DNA of 5,653 nt, from contig CALZHV010000143.1 of the NCBI GenBank assembly GCA_945787485.1, positions 1 to 5,653 of the forward strand, given 5' to 3'. Position numbers and translations under genes: made by a program. The notes under the pieces were generated by a model that was given only the letters and a program-made list of their open reading frames with translations, searched no databases and was not told where the DNA came from. Positions 1 through 5,653 of this stretch are shown one piece after another. Numbering within the stretch: position 1 is the first letter of the stretch; every line of letters begins with the position of its first letter. Source of the DNA: an uncultured Lachnospiraceae bacterium. Lineage in GTDB: Bacteria; Bacillota; Clostridia; Lachnospirales; Lachnospiraceae.

Positions 1-2058
1 CATGCCTTTATTTCGAAGCCGGTATATATTTTCAATTACAACTATCGAGTTATCAACCAACATACCTATACCTAGTGCAAGACCGGATAATGATATAATG
101 TTCATTGTCATATCTGTGAAGTACATAAGTACAATTGCAAACAGAACACTAAGAGGAATACTGAATGCAACTACAATCGTTGGTCGTACATCCTTAAGGA
201 AAATTGCAAGAACTATAATTGCAAGAATCGCACCAACAATCAGATTTGACAATACTGATTTTACGATTATTCCTATGTATTCTCCCTGATCCATCAGATT
301 GAGACAGTGCAGTCCTTCGTTATCTTCAACAAGTTTTTCTATTGCTTTATTACACTGTTTTGAAACTGTTGAAGTACCTGCCGTACTTGCTTTATATATT
401 GCAAGAATAATCGCATCATTTCCATTTACTTTTGCATATATTGAATCAGAATTGTCAATCATCGTTACATCTGCAACATCTTTCAATCTGATCTTTCCTA
501 CTCCGTCAATTTCACAAAGCAATGCATCATTTAATTCTTCTACACTGGAAAATTCATCTCCCACCTTGAGAAGATATTGAGTTTCTCCCTCATACAGATA
601 TCCTGCAGGCATAGCAAAGTTTTGTGCATATATAAGTCCTGACAACGTTTCCAAGCTGAGAAGGGTATCAAGATTAGCATTTTTAAGTGCTGTTTCCTTA
701 GCATTTTCAAATGACTCAAGTGCACTGTCCATCTCTTTCTTTCCGCTATCCAGAGCACTCTGGGCCGCTGCAAGCTGTGCACTTGCAGAGCCAAATCCGG
801 CTGCCGCCGTTATTTTTCCTTCTTCAAGTTCAATGTATTTTTCTTTTGCATCAGCTATCGATTTATCTACCGTATCAATGATAGCCTGTAATGCCATTAT
901 TTCAGTATCGAGATTACCTATTTCTGTTTCAGCCTGTGATATACGATTATAAGCAGTCACAACCTGCTTCAAATCATCTGATTCAAGAGCCATAATCATG
1001 TTATATTGCTCTTCACCCATTATTTGTTCCAGCAAGCCCTGTTCCTTAAGTGTAGTCAAGACCGACTTAAATACTTCCAGTTTTTCAGGATTTTCAGCAG
1101 CATCCTCTATACTGCTTGGCATTGAATCTGCCTGACCCAAAGCAAATGACAAGGTGTATGCTGCCTTGAATACATTATCAAGCATTTCATATGTTTCTGC
1201 AATTCCGGCCTCCTCATAAGCCTTCTTCTCCGCTTCGAGAGCTGCCTTGCTCGCCTGCAAACTGGTAAGTTGTGCATTGTATGCAGCCTTAGTAGCCATA
1301 AGCTCATCTAATGCCTGACTGGCTATTGCAAGCTGTGAGATTGTAGATTTTTGCTGACTCTCCATTGCACTCTTACTCTTGTTAAGTTCATTCTGGGCAT
1401 CAGCAAGCTCACCGGAAGCATCATCCAGTTTCTTTTTGGCATCTGCCAAAGAATCATCTACATGAGTAGCAAGCTTATCATTTAATTTTTCAATATTTTC
1501 CTCGTTGAGTCTTATTTCAACCATCTCATCCACAAGACCCATTCCTGTTACACTTGCAACACCTTCCTGTCTTTCAAAGTATGGAATTATTTCGTCATCA
1601 ACAAAACGGCTAAGCTCATATATGTCAGTATCATCTTTATCAATGGTTATCTCCATAGTTGGCATCATATCCATCGACACTTCCATAATAATCGGAGTTC
1701 CACACAAATCAGGAAGAGACAACTGATTAATCGAAGACGACAAATCAACTTTAGCACTATCCATATTAGTGCCTTCTGAAAACTCAAGCATTACCATACT
1801 ATAGTTTTCACTTGATGTACTTGTAACTGTCTCAACACCATTAATCTTGCCTAATGATGCTTCAATCACAGATGTAACCTGACTTTCAACTCTTTCAGGT
1901 GCAGCTCCCGGATAAGTAGTTATTACAATAACATACGGAAGTTCCATTTCAGGCAACAAATCTGTAGTCATTTTTGCAAACGTTACAAATCCAAAAACCA
2001 GCATTGCAATAATTGCAACAATAATCGTATAAGGTTTTTTTACACTAAATTTAGGCAT
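1..2058 (-). CDS. RND-family efflux permease (HAE1/AcrB-like) with a large coiled-coil insertion; N-terminal 686 residues, 3' end outside window
   Basis: This is a proton-driven RND-superfamily exporter of the cytoplasmic membrane; its substrate cannot be told from sequence. The frame is open without a stop from ATG 2058 to the left edge. GAGGG (2070-2066) lies 7 nt before the ATG, supporting that start. TM1 is about residues 10-30, followed by the family-typical PGAAPERVESQVT stretch and a GVETVTSTSSENYS segment (porter domain). TM2 is about 604-620, TM3 628-646 and TM4 652-676. TM4 carries LGIGMLVDNSIVVIEN, with Asp669 at the position of AcrB Asp407; the next residue is Asn where AcrB has Asp408. 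Asp669 comes about 260 residues later than in AcrB because of an insertion from about residue 187 to 466 (separate entry). Four cysteines (119, 515, 569, 585) lie in the extracytoplasmic part. By extrapolation from the family the full protein would be about 1,250-1,300 residues. No adaptor gene lies directly upstream. The family call is secure; a drug-efflux role is not. Confidence 0.93.
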   Translation of the reverse strand, partial: MPKFSVKKPYTIIVAIIAMLVFGFVTFAKMTTDLLPEMELPYVIVITTYPGAAPERVESQVTSVIEASLGKINGVETVTSTSSENYSMVMLEFSEGTNMDSAKVDLSSSINQLSLPDLCGTPIIMEVSMDMMPTMEITIDKDDTDIYELSRFVDDEIIPYFERQEGVASVTGMGLVDEMVEIRLNEENIEKLNDKLATHVDDSLADAKKKLDDASGELADAQNELNKSKSAMESQQKSTISQLAIASQALDELMATKAAYNAQLTSLQASKAALEAEKKAYEEAGIAETYEMLDNVFKAAYTLSFALGQADSMPSSIEDAAENPEKLEVFKSVLTTLKEQGLLEQIMGEEQYNMIMALESDDLKQVVTAYNRISQAETEIGNLDTEIMALQAIIDTVDKSIADAKEKYIELEEGKITAAAGFGSASAQLAAAQSALDSGKKEMDSALESFENAKETALKNANLDTLLSLETLSGLIYAQNFAMPAGYLYEGETQYLLKVGDEFSSVEELNDALLCEIDGVGKIRLKDVADVTMIDNSDSIYAKVNGNDAIILAIYKASTAGTSTVSKQCNKAIEKLVEDNEGLHCLNLMDQGEYIGIIVKSVLSNLIVGAILAIIVLAIFLKDVRPTIVVAFSIPLSVLFAIVLMYFTDMTMNIISLSGLALGIGMLVDNSIVVIENIYRLRNKGM
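661..1500 (-). other. Coiled-coil/helical insertion inside the first extracytoplasmic loop of the RND permease
   Basis: This stretch encodes about residues 187-466 of the RND permease. It interrupts the porter domain between VEIRLNEENIEKL, which matches the family's 'I-x-(V/L)-(D/N)-x-x-x-L' strand region, and LSLETLSGLIYAQNFAMPAG, which matches the AcrB segment around AQNAQVAAGQ. An uninterrupted homologue joins these directly. The insert is rich in Ala, Gln, Lys, Glu, Leu and Ser with heptad-like hydrophobic spacing and almost no proline or aromatics in its arms (about 195-285 and 375-455). A less repetitive middle part, about 286-370, contains PSS, ENPEK and GEEQ turns and may cap the hairpin. 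The arms resemble each other: ASGELADAQNEL at 214-225 against ASAQLAAAQSAL at 425-436. A protruding helical hairpin is inference from composition and symmetry. Confidence 0.8.
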
Positions 2059-2105
2059 TACTTTTCCCTCTTAATAAAATAAAAACTTGTTTTCAGTTGT
2101 CCGGT

Positions 2106-2119
2106 ATGATTTCTATCAT
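2106..2119. promoter_or_regulatory. Short inverted repeat ATGAT-N4-ATCAT in the leader of the RND gene
   Basis: The arms ATGAT (2106-2110) and ATCAT (2115-2119) are perfectly complementary around a 4-base centre. The site lies about 32-45 nt downstream of the predicted transcription start of the RND gene and 48 nt before its ATG. It could be an operator acting as a roadblock. Five-base AT-rich arms also arise easily by chance, and no local repressor gene is visible to pair with it. Confidence 0.25.
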
Positions 2120-2132
2120 TATTTTATATAAA

Positions 2133-2147
2133 TGACAAATTTTGACA
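2133..2147. repeat. Direct repeat TGACA-N5-TGACA just downstream of the RND promoter
   Basis: TGACA occurs at 2133-2137 and again at 2143-2147, one helical turn (10 bp) apart. The pair covers about +4 to +18 relative to the predicted start of RND transcription. Same-face spacing is what tandem binding of a regulator would need, but the repeat is short and the function is unknown. Confidence 0.25.
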
Positions 2148-2157
2148 CACCTGAAAC

Positions 2158-2186
2158 ATTATAATAAAATCAATTAAACTGTGCAA
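2158..2186 (-). promoter_or_regulatory. Predicted sigma-A promoter of the RND permease gene
   Basis: Read on the minus strand, TTGCAC (2186-2181) is followed after exactly 17 bases by a perfect TATAAT (2163-2158). The -35 matches the TTGACA consensus at 4 of 6 positions. Transcription would start near 2151, giving a leader of about 93 nt before the ATG at 2058. The site lies wholly in the gap between the TPR gene and the RND gene, so the RND gene can be expressed independently of the TPR gene. It is the best promoter match I found in the window. Confidence 0.65.
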
Positions 2187-2203
2187 TTTATTTTACATTT
2201 ATT

Positions 2204-3001
2204 TCAATTTTTTTTCATTTTTTCCACAAGTTCTATTGTTTGTTTAATCTGATGGTAAATTTCAGTTTCCCCATACGTCTTATATACACAATCCATTGCC
2301 TTTTCATAATATATTTTAGCTTTGTCATAATTTCCGGTCTTGAAATACAAATATCCGAACGCATTTGCGCATCCACCATAGTGCGGATCGTTTATATCCG
2401 TTTTTGTAAAAATTTCTTCGGCGCAAAGGAGCTCTTTTTCTGCTTCTTTCCACTCTTCAATATGACAATATGCCTGTCCCAAATTTGTATGAGTTACTGC
2501 AAGTTCAATTAATGCCTCCGGAATAGTTTCTATGATTTTAAGAGCCTTTTTAAGACATTCTATTGCTTTTTCCCATTTATTGCTTTCCTGATAAAACAGG
2601 CTCAAATTATTATAAAAGCCTGCCATACGGTAATCATTTTCAGGCAACGCATTCATATATATTTTTTCAACGGCAAGATATTCTTTTTCCGAATCCTCAA
2701 GCTTTCCCATTGCCCTGTAAACAGTCGCCACATTAAGAAGTGATGTGCCCTCTGCAATACTTCCCGAAAGACCAAGTTTTTTTATGAGAGCTTTTATTTT
2801 ATCAATTACATCAAGTGCCTTTTCGTTTTGAGTTGTCACTCGATACAAACCTACGAGCTCATTTAACAATGCTAATGCAGCATTATTGTCATCTGTTTTC
2901 TTTGCTTCGTCATATTTTTCCAACAAGAAAGGCTCAGCTTCAGGAAAACGTCCCTGCTCATACAATTTATCAAGTTCATTAAGAGTACTATTAATATCCA
3001 T
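2204..3001 (-). CDS. TPR-repeat protein, 265 residues, function unknown
   Basis: The protein is soluble and entirely helical in appearance, with no signal peptide or membrane segment, so it is probably a cytoplasmic protein-protein interaction scaffold. TPR-like units are visible at about 85-119 (NVATVYRAMGKLEDSEKEY), 127-160 (YNNLSLFYQESNKWEKAIE), 167-200 (HTNLGQAYCHIEEWKEAEKE) and 209-242 (NAFGYLYFKTGNYDKAKIYYEKA). Two more degenerate units lie at about 5-36 and 46-79. No enzymatic or DNA-binding domain is fused to it. I chose ATG 3001 over an in-frame TTG at 3016 because GAAAGGAAG (3014-3006), a good Shine-Dalgarno site, sits 4 nt before that ATG and would be swallowed by the longer form. 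The gene ends KMKKN in an A-run followed by TGA. It starts 52 bp after the LysR stop on the same strand, so the two are probably cotranscribed. The TPR fold is secure; the partner is unknown. Confidence 0.9.
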   Translation of the reverse strand: MDINSTLNELDKLYEQGRFPEAEPFLLEKYDEAKKTDDNNAALALLNELVGLYRVTTQNEKALDVIDKIKALIKKLGLSGSIAEGTSLLNVATVYRAMGKLEDSEKEYLAVEKIYMNALPENDYRMAGFYNNLSLFYQESNKWEKAIECLKKALKIIETIPEALIELAVTHTNLGQAYCHIEEWKEAEKELLCAEEIFTKTDINDPHYGGCANAFGYLYFKTGNYDKAKIYYEKAMDCVYKTYGETEIYHQIKQTIELVEKMKKN

Positions 3002-3023
3002 TTTTCTTCCTTTCAATATTATA

Positions 3024-3036
3024 AATTTCCGAAATT
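3024..3036. promoter_or_regulatory. 13-bp dyad AATTTC-C-GAAATT between the LysR and TPR genes
   Basis: The six-base arms AATTTC (3024-3029) and GAAATT (3031-3036) are perfect around one central base, so the element cannot fold as an RNA hairpin and would act, if at all, as a DNA operator. A minus-strand TATAAT (3023-3018) touches it. That -10 has no fair -35 and would start transcription at about 3011, inside the Shine-Dalgarno region, so a separate TPR promoter here is doubtful. Chance occurrence in AT-rich DNA is quite possible. Confidence 0.25.
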
Positions 3037-3053
3037 CTAATCACTGCCATTGC

Positions 3054-3953
3054 TTATATAAATTCCACAAGTCTTTCTACGGCAGGGTTGTTATTCTTTG
3101 ATATCCAGCTTGCCATAAAATCCAGTGTTTCTGCCGTTCCATCCTCTTTAACCATAGGCAGGACCTTGATATTTTCATTTTTTTGGTACAATCTTATGAT
3201 GTATTCCGGCAAAATACTTATACCCATACCGGCACTTACCATAAGAAGCAATGATTCCGGTTCTCCTTCACAGGCTACTACATCAGGATAAAATCCGCCT
3301 CGCTCATATATGAGCATAGATTCATCCATCTGATCCTTAGGTCTGTCCTCGGGTTCCATCATTATAAATTCTTCTCCTTCCAAATCATGATAATGTAATC
3401 TTTCCTTATTTGCAAGTGGATGACCGTTATATAGAACCATCATGACAGGATAACTTTTTATATACAGATGCGAAAACGAATCATAGTGGTACATTTTCTT
3501 TTGCATAGGTGCAAGCGTAAATGCTATATCACACTTTCCGTTTTCAAGAAGCTCCAGCAACACACTCATGTTTTCTCTTATAAGCTTAATTTTTATTCCC
3601 GGATATGCACTGTGAAACGAGCGCAAAACAGAATCCAAATCCGTGCTTCCATATCCTCTTATATATCCAATTGTTATTTCGCCACTTACACCTTCGGATG
3701 CAAGTCTTGCAAGTCTAAGCGCCTCGGCGCTTCGCTCCACAATTATTCTCGCCTCTGCCAGATATGCCTTTCCTGCATTGGTCAATTCGACATGATGCTT
3801 ATCCCTCACAAACAATGGAACTCCCACCGTATTTTCCAATGCTTTTATCTGCTGCGTCATAGCCGTCTGCGATATGAAGCTTCGCTTTGCAGCTTTTGTA
3901 AAATTAAGTGTTTCAGCAACACTTATAAAATATTCTAACTGTTTAATATTCAT
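3054..3953 (-). CDS. LysR-type transcriptional regulator (LTTR), 299 residues
   Basis: The length is typical of the family. The N-terminal winged helix-turn-helix spans about residues 1-60: MNIKQLEYFISVAETLNFTKAA, then SFISQTAMTQQIKALE (25-40) as the recognition helix region, then VPLFVRD and LTNAG. A linker helix follows (about 61-88). The periplasmic-binding-protein-like effector domain starts near GEITIGYIRG (91-100) and includes ENGKCDIAFTLAP and VSAGMGISILP (239-249), both usual positions in LTTRs. The ligand cannot be predicted. The start at ATG 3953 gives the standard 'MNIKQLEYF' N-terminus; the upstream AGGCGG (3960-3955) is a weak, close ribosome site. The gene is divergent from the trpB2-like gene across 225 bp, the classic arrangement for an LTTR and its target, and is followed by the TPR gene after 52 bp with no terminator visible between them. 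Confidence 0.95.
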   Translation of the reverse strand: MNIKQLEYFISVAETLNFTKAAKRSFISQTAMTQQIKALENTVGVPLFVRDKHHVELTNAGKAYLAEARIIVERSAEALRLARLASEGVSGEITIGYIRGYGSTDLDSVLRSFHSAYPGIKIKLIRENMSVLLELLENGKCDIAFTLAPMQKKMYHYDSFSHLYIKSYPVMMVLYNGHPLANKERLHYHDLEGEEFIMMEPEDRPKDQMDESMLIYERGGFYPDVVACEGEPESLLLMVSAGMGISILPEYIIRLYQKNENIKVLPMVKEDGTAETLDFMASWISKNNNPAVERLVEFI

Positions 3954-4051
3954 AACCGCCTATACTCCGATAATTATATTTTATAATCAATCTTATCCTT
4001 TCTTTTGTTTTTTGTTTTGGTAATAAGTTTTTATTATTATATATTCATATA

Positions 4052-4079
4052 TTATCATTTTACATATGTAATATCATAA
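4052..4079. promoter_or_regulatory. 28-bp imperfect palindrome in the LysR/trpB2 divergent region, candidate primary LTTR site
   Basis: The core TTACATATGTAA (4060-4071) is a perfect 12-bp palindrome. Extending outwards about the same centre (4065/4066), 12 of 14 base pairs match between 4052 and 4079. If trpB2 transcription starts near 4125-4134, the centre is at about -60 to -68, where LTTRs usually have their recognition site. T4059 and A4071 also satisfy T-N11-A. The DNA is very AT-rich, so part of the symmetry may be chance. Confidence 0.5.
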
Positions 4080-4084
4080 AATTA

Positions 4085-4099
4085 TTGAGTGCTTGTCAA
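4085..4099. promoter_or_regulatory. T-N11-A dyad TTGA-N7-TCAA, candidate LTTR activation site upstream of trpB2
   Basis: TTGA (4085-4088) and TCAA (4096-4099) form an inverted repeat around GTGCTTG, and T4086/A4098 give the T-N11-A spacing typical of LysR boxes. The centre (4092) lies 26-27 bp downstream of the 28-bp palindrome and at about -33 to -42 from the predicted start, where an activation subsite would touch RNA polymerase. The arms are only four bases, so this rests on position as much as on sequence. Confidence 0.4.
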
Positions 4100-4112
4100 G
4101 ATTATTAAACTA

Positions 4113-4127
4113 TATAATGGATATAAT
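4113..4127 (+). promoter_or_regulatory. Predicted -10 region(s) of the trpB2-like gene
   Basis: Two perfect TATAAT hexamers occur, at 4113-4118 and 4122-4127. Neither has a good -35 at 16-18 bp: the bases there are TGCTTG and AGATTA. The nearby TTGTCA (4093-4098) is 14 or 23 bp away. A strong -10 without a -35 fits an activator-dependent promoter. The leader would be about 45-54 nt. Choosing between the two hexamers is not possible from sequence. Confidence 0.45.
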
Positions 4128-4178
4128 ATAAATATTAATTATAAATAACGATTACAAAATCTTGGAGGTATCTTAAAA

Positions 4179-5564
4179 ATGAGTGAAAACAAAATCCCTT
4201 ACAAAATATATCTTGAAGAATCAGAAATGCCAAAGCAGTGGTATAATATGAGAGCTGACATGAAAAACAAACCGGCTCCGCTTTTAAATCCTGCAACACT
4301 TAAACCACTTACTGCTGAAGAGCTTATACCTATTTTTTGTGAAGAATTAGTAAAACAGGAGCTTGATGAAACAACACCTTTTGTAGATATTCCTCAGGAA
4401 ATACAGGAATATTACAAAACATATCGTCCATCACCTACAATGCGTGCCTATCATCTCGAAAAAGCTCTTGGTACACCGGCAAAGATTTATTACAAATTCG
4501 AAGGTAATAACACAAGCGGAAGCCATAAATTAAATTCAGCTTTAGCCCAGGCATATTATGCAAAGAAGCAGGGCTTAAAAGGTGTAACGACAGAAACGGG
4601 TGCAGGTCAGTGGGGAACCGCACTTTCAATGGCTTGCTCTTATTTCGACCTTGATTGTAAAGTTTTCATGGTTAAGGTTTCTTATGAGCAAAAGCCATTC
4701 AGACGTGAAGTAATGCGTACCTACGGTGCTAATGTTACTCCTTCACCATCGATGACCACCGAAGTAGGTAAAAAGATTTTAGCTGAGCATCCGGGAACAA
4801 CAGGAAGTCTTGGATGTGCTATTTCGGAAGCAGTTGAAGTTGCAACCAAAAGTGAGGGATACCGTTATGTTTTAGGAAGCGTATTAAATCAGGTGCTTCT
4901 TCACCAGTCGGTAATCGGTCTCGAAACAAAAATTGCGTTAGATAAATACAACATTACGCCTGACATCATTATTGGTTGTGCCGGTGGTGGCTCAAATCTT
5001 GGTGGACTTATTGCTCCATTTATGGGTGAAAAATTAAGAGGTGAAAAAGATTATCGTTTTATCGCAGTAGAACCCGCTTCTTGTCCAAGTTTTACACGCG
5101 GTAAATTTGCTTACGATTTCTGCGATACAGGAATGATTTGTCCGCTTGCAAAAATGTACACATTGGGAAGTGGCTTTATGCCTTCTCCGAACCACGCAGG
5201 AGGACTTAGATTCCACGGAATGAGTTCAACACTTTCACAATTATATCATGATGGCTTTATGGAAGCAGTTGCCGTAGAACAGACTCAGGTATTTGAAGCA
5301 GCTGAACAATTTGCAAGAACAGAAGGTATTCTCCCTGCTCCTGAAAGTTCACACGCAATCCGTGCAGCTATTGATGAAGCACTCAAATGTAAAGAGACAG
5401 GTGAGGAAAAAACTATTCTCTTCGGTCTTACCGGTACAGGTTACTTCGATATGTATGCTTACGAGGCATTCCATGACGGAACGATGACAGATTATATTCC
5501 TACAGAAGAAGACCTTGCACAGGGTTTTGCAGGTATACCAAAATTTCCCGGAAATGAAATATAA
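4179..5564 (+). CDS. TrpB2-type tryptophan synthase beta-like PLP enzyme, 461 residues
   Basis: This is a fold-type II PLP enzyme. The expected reaction is L-serine plus indole to L-tryptophan, in the cytoplasm. Length and motifs fit the long TrpB2/TrpB-related class rather than classical TrpB1 (about 400 residues). The N-terminal extension (1-80) contains MPKQWYNMRADM. RPSPTMRAYHLEKALG (83-98) leads to NNTSGSHKLNSALA, where Lys117 is the predicted Schiff-base lysine. Next come ETGAGQWG (139-146) with Glu139 as the catalytic acid, KPFRREVMRTYGA, GSLGCAISEAVE (209-220), the phosphate-binding GGGSN (269-273) and GLTGTGYFD (416-424) near the PLP ring nitrogen. All key residues are present, so the enzyme should be active. 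GGAGG (4164-4168) lies 10 nt before ATG 4179 and is the best ribosome site in the window. No trpA or other trp gene is visible beside it, so it may serve indole salvage or act on another beta-replacement substrate. The class assignment is secure; the physiological role is inferred. Confidence 0.95.
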   Translation: MSENKIPYKIYLEESEMPKQWYNMRADMKNKPAPLLNPATLKPLTAEELIPIFCEELVKQELDETTPFVDIPQEIQEYYKTYRPSPTMRAYHLEKALGTPAKIYYKFEGNNTSGSHKLNSALAQAYYAKKQGLKGVTTETGAGQWGTALSMACSYFDLDCKVFMVKVSYEQKPFRREVMRTYGANVTPSPSMTTEVGKKILAEHPGTTGSLGCAISEAVEVATKSEGYRYVLGSVLNQVLLHQSVIGLETKIALDKYNITPDIIIGCAGGGSNLGGLIAPFMGEKLRGEKDYRFIAVEPASCPSFTRGKFAYDFCDTGMICPLAKMYTLGSGFMPSPNHAGGLRFHGMSSTLSQLYHDGFMEAVAVEQTQVFEAAEQFARTEGILPAPESSHAIRAAIDEALKCKETGEEKTILFGLTGTGYFDMYAYEAFHDGTMTDYIPTEEDLAQGFAGIPKFPGNEI

Positions 5565-5643
5565 AAAATATTGTGGAACTTCCTTACATCAGGCTGTAAT
5601 ATAAACTACACAACCGCCGTATAATAATGCGGAGATGATTCTC

Positions 5644-5653
5644 ATGAACAAGG
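5644..5653 (+). CDS. Start of a further gene, cut by the right edge (only Met-Asn-Lys visible)
   Basis: ATG 5644 is preceded by GGAG (5631-5634) with 9 nt spacing, a good initiation signal, and the frame runs into the window end. An in-frame ATG at 5635 abuts the Shine-Dalgarno site and is unlikely to be used. The 79-nt gap after the trpB2 stop has no GC-rich hairpin followed by T-run, so readthrough from trpB2 is possible. There is too little sequence to say anything about the product. Confidence 0.45.

Noticed and set aside
49..57. Asn instead of Asp after the TM4 proton-relay Asp of the RND permease (VDNS versus VDDA in AcrB)
   Set aside because: VDNSIVV is a common variant among HAE1-family proteins as I know them, so it is not a sign of inactivity or novelty.
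2..580. Plus-strand open frames at 2-289 and 299-580
   Set aside because: They lie antisense to the RND gene, whose minus-strand frame is continuous and matches a known family. The plus-strand translations look like no family and have no ribosome site.
540..1307. Minus-strand open frames at 540-794 and 1107-1307
   Set aside because: They are out-of-frame shadows of the repetitive, Ala/Gln-coding part of the RND insertion, where the main frame stays open throughout.
2165..2196. AT-rich inverted repeat (TAAAAT ... ATTTTA, minus strand) after the TPR gene, considered as a terminator
   Set aside because: The stem has almost no GC pairs and is interrupted. The same bases are explained better by the RND promoter.
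2207..2214. A8 run at the end of the TPR gene as a programmed slippage site
   Set aside because: It lies immediately before the stop codon in a lysine-rich tail. Slippage would change only the last residues, with no downstream frame to gain.
3468..3938. Plus-strand open frame of 156 codons opposite the LysR gene
   Set aside because: It is antisense to a complete, well-recognised LysR gene, its product is Cys/Tyr/Ser-rich with no recognisable motif, and it lacks a convincing ribosome site.
3967..3990. TATAAT/TATAAA hexamers upstream of the LysR gene as its promoter
   Set aside because: No acceptable -35 sits at 16-18 bp from either, and the nearer one would leave only a leader of about 13 nt. 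A LysR promoter must lie in this gap, but I cannot place it.
5614..5632. CCGC-N11-GCGG inverted repeat overlapping the ribosome site of the last gene
   Set aside because: The four-base arms with an 11-base AT-rich loop make a weak hairpin with no T-run, so I call neither a terminator nor an RNA switch.

Overview
The window looks like a low-GC Firmicute of the clostridial type, most likely Lachnospiraceae or a relative. The evidence is AT-rich DNA with very AT-rich intergenic gaps, A/T-ending codons, mostly purine-rich Shine-Dalgarno sites, and protein families (a Gram-positive RND permease, a TrpB2-type enzyme) that resemble clostridial members. The taxonomic call is inference from style; there is no rRNA or marker gene here.

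Layout: three genes lie on the minus strand and one complete gene plus the first codons of another lie on the plus strand. From left to right: (1) the first 686 codons of an RND-superfamily (HAE1/AcrB-like) efflux permease, minus strand, cut by the left edge just after transmembrane helix 4; (2) a 145-bp gap carrying a good sigma-A promoter for that permease; (3) a 265-residue TPR-repeat protein, minus strand; (4) a LysR-type regulator, minus strand, 52 bp upstream of the TPR gene and probably cotranscribed with it; (5) a 225-bp divergent intergenic region with two dyads placed as expected for a LysR-type activator; (6) a complete stand-alone tryptophan synthase beta-like enzyme (TrpB2 type), plus strand; (7) a start codon with a Shine-Dalgarno site for a further gene cut by the right edge.

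How the parts may work together: the regulator and the trpB2-like gene are divergent across a shared control region, which recalls TrpI-trpBA of Pseudomonas, so the simplest reading is that the LysR protein controls the PLP enzyme and also its own LysR-TPR unit. The RND gene has its own promoter and is probably a separate unit.

The most unusual object is the RND permease. A block of roughly 260-280 residues, largely alanine/glutamine/lysine-rich predicted coiled coil, is inserted in the first extracytoplasmic loop. Its two ends resemble each other, and no adaptor (MFP) gene lies directly upstream. No rRNA, tRNA, CRISPR array, insertion sequence or phage feature was seen, and no convincing intrinsic terminator.
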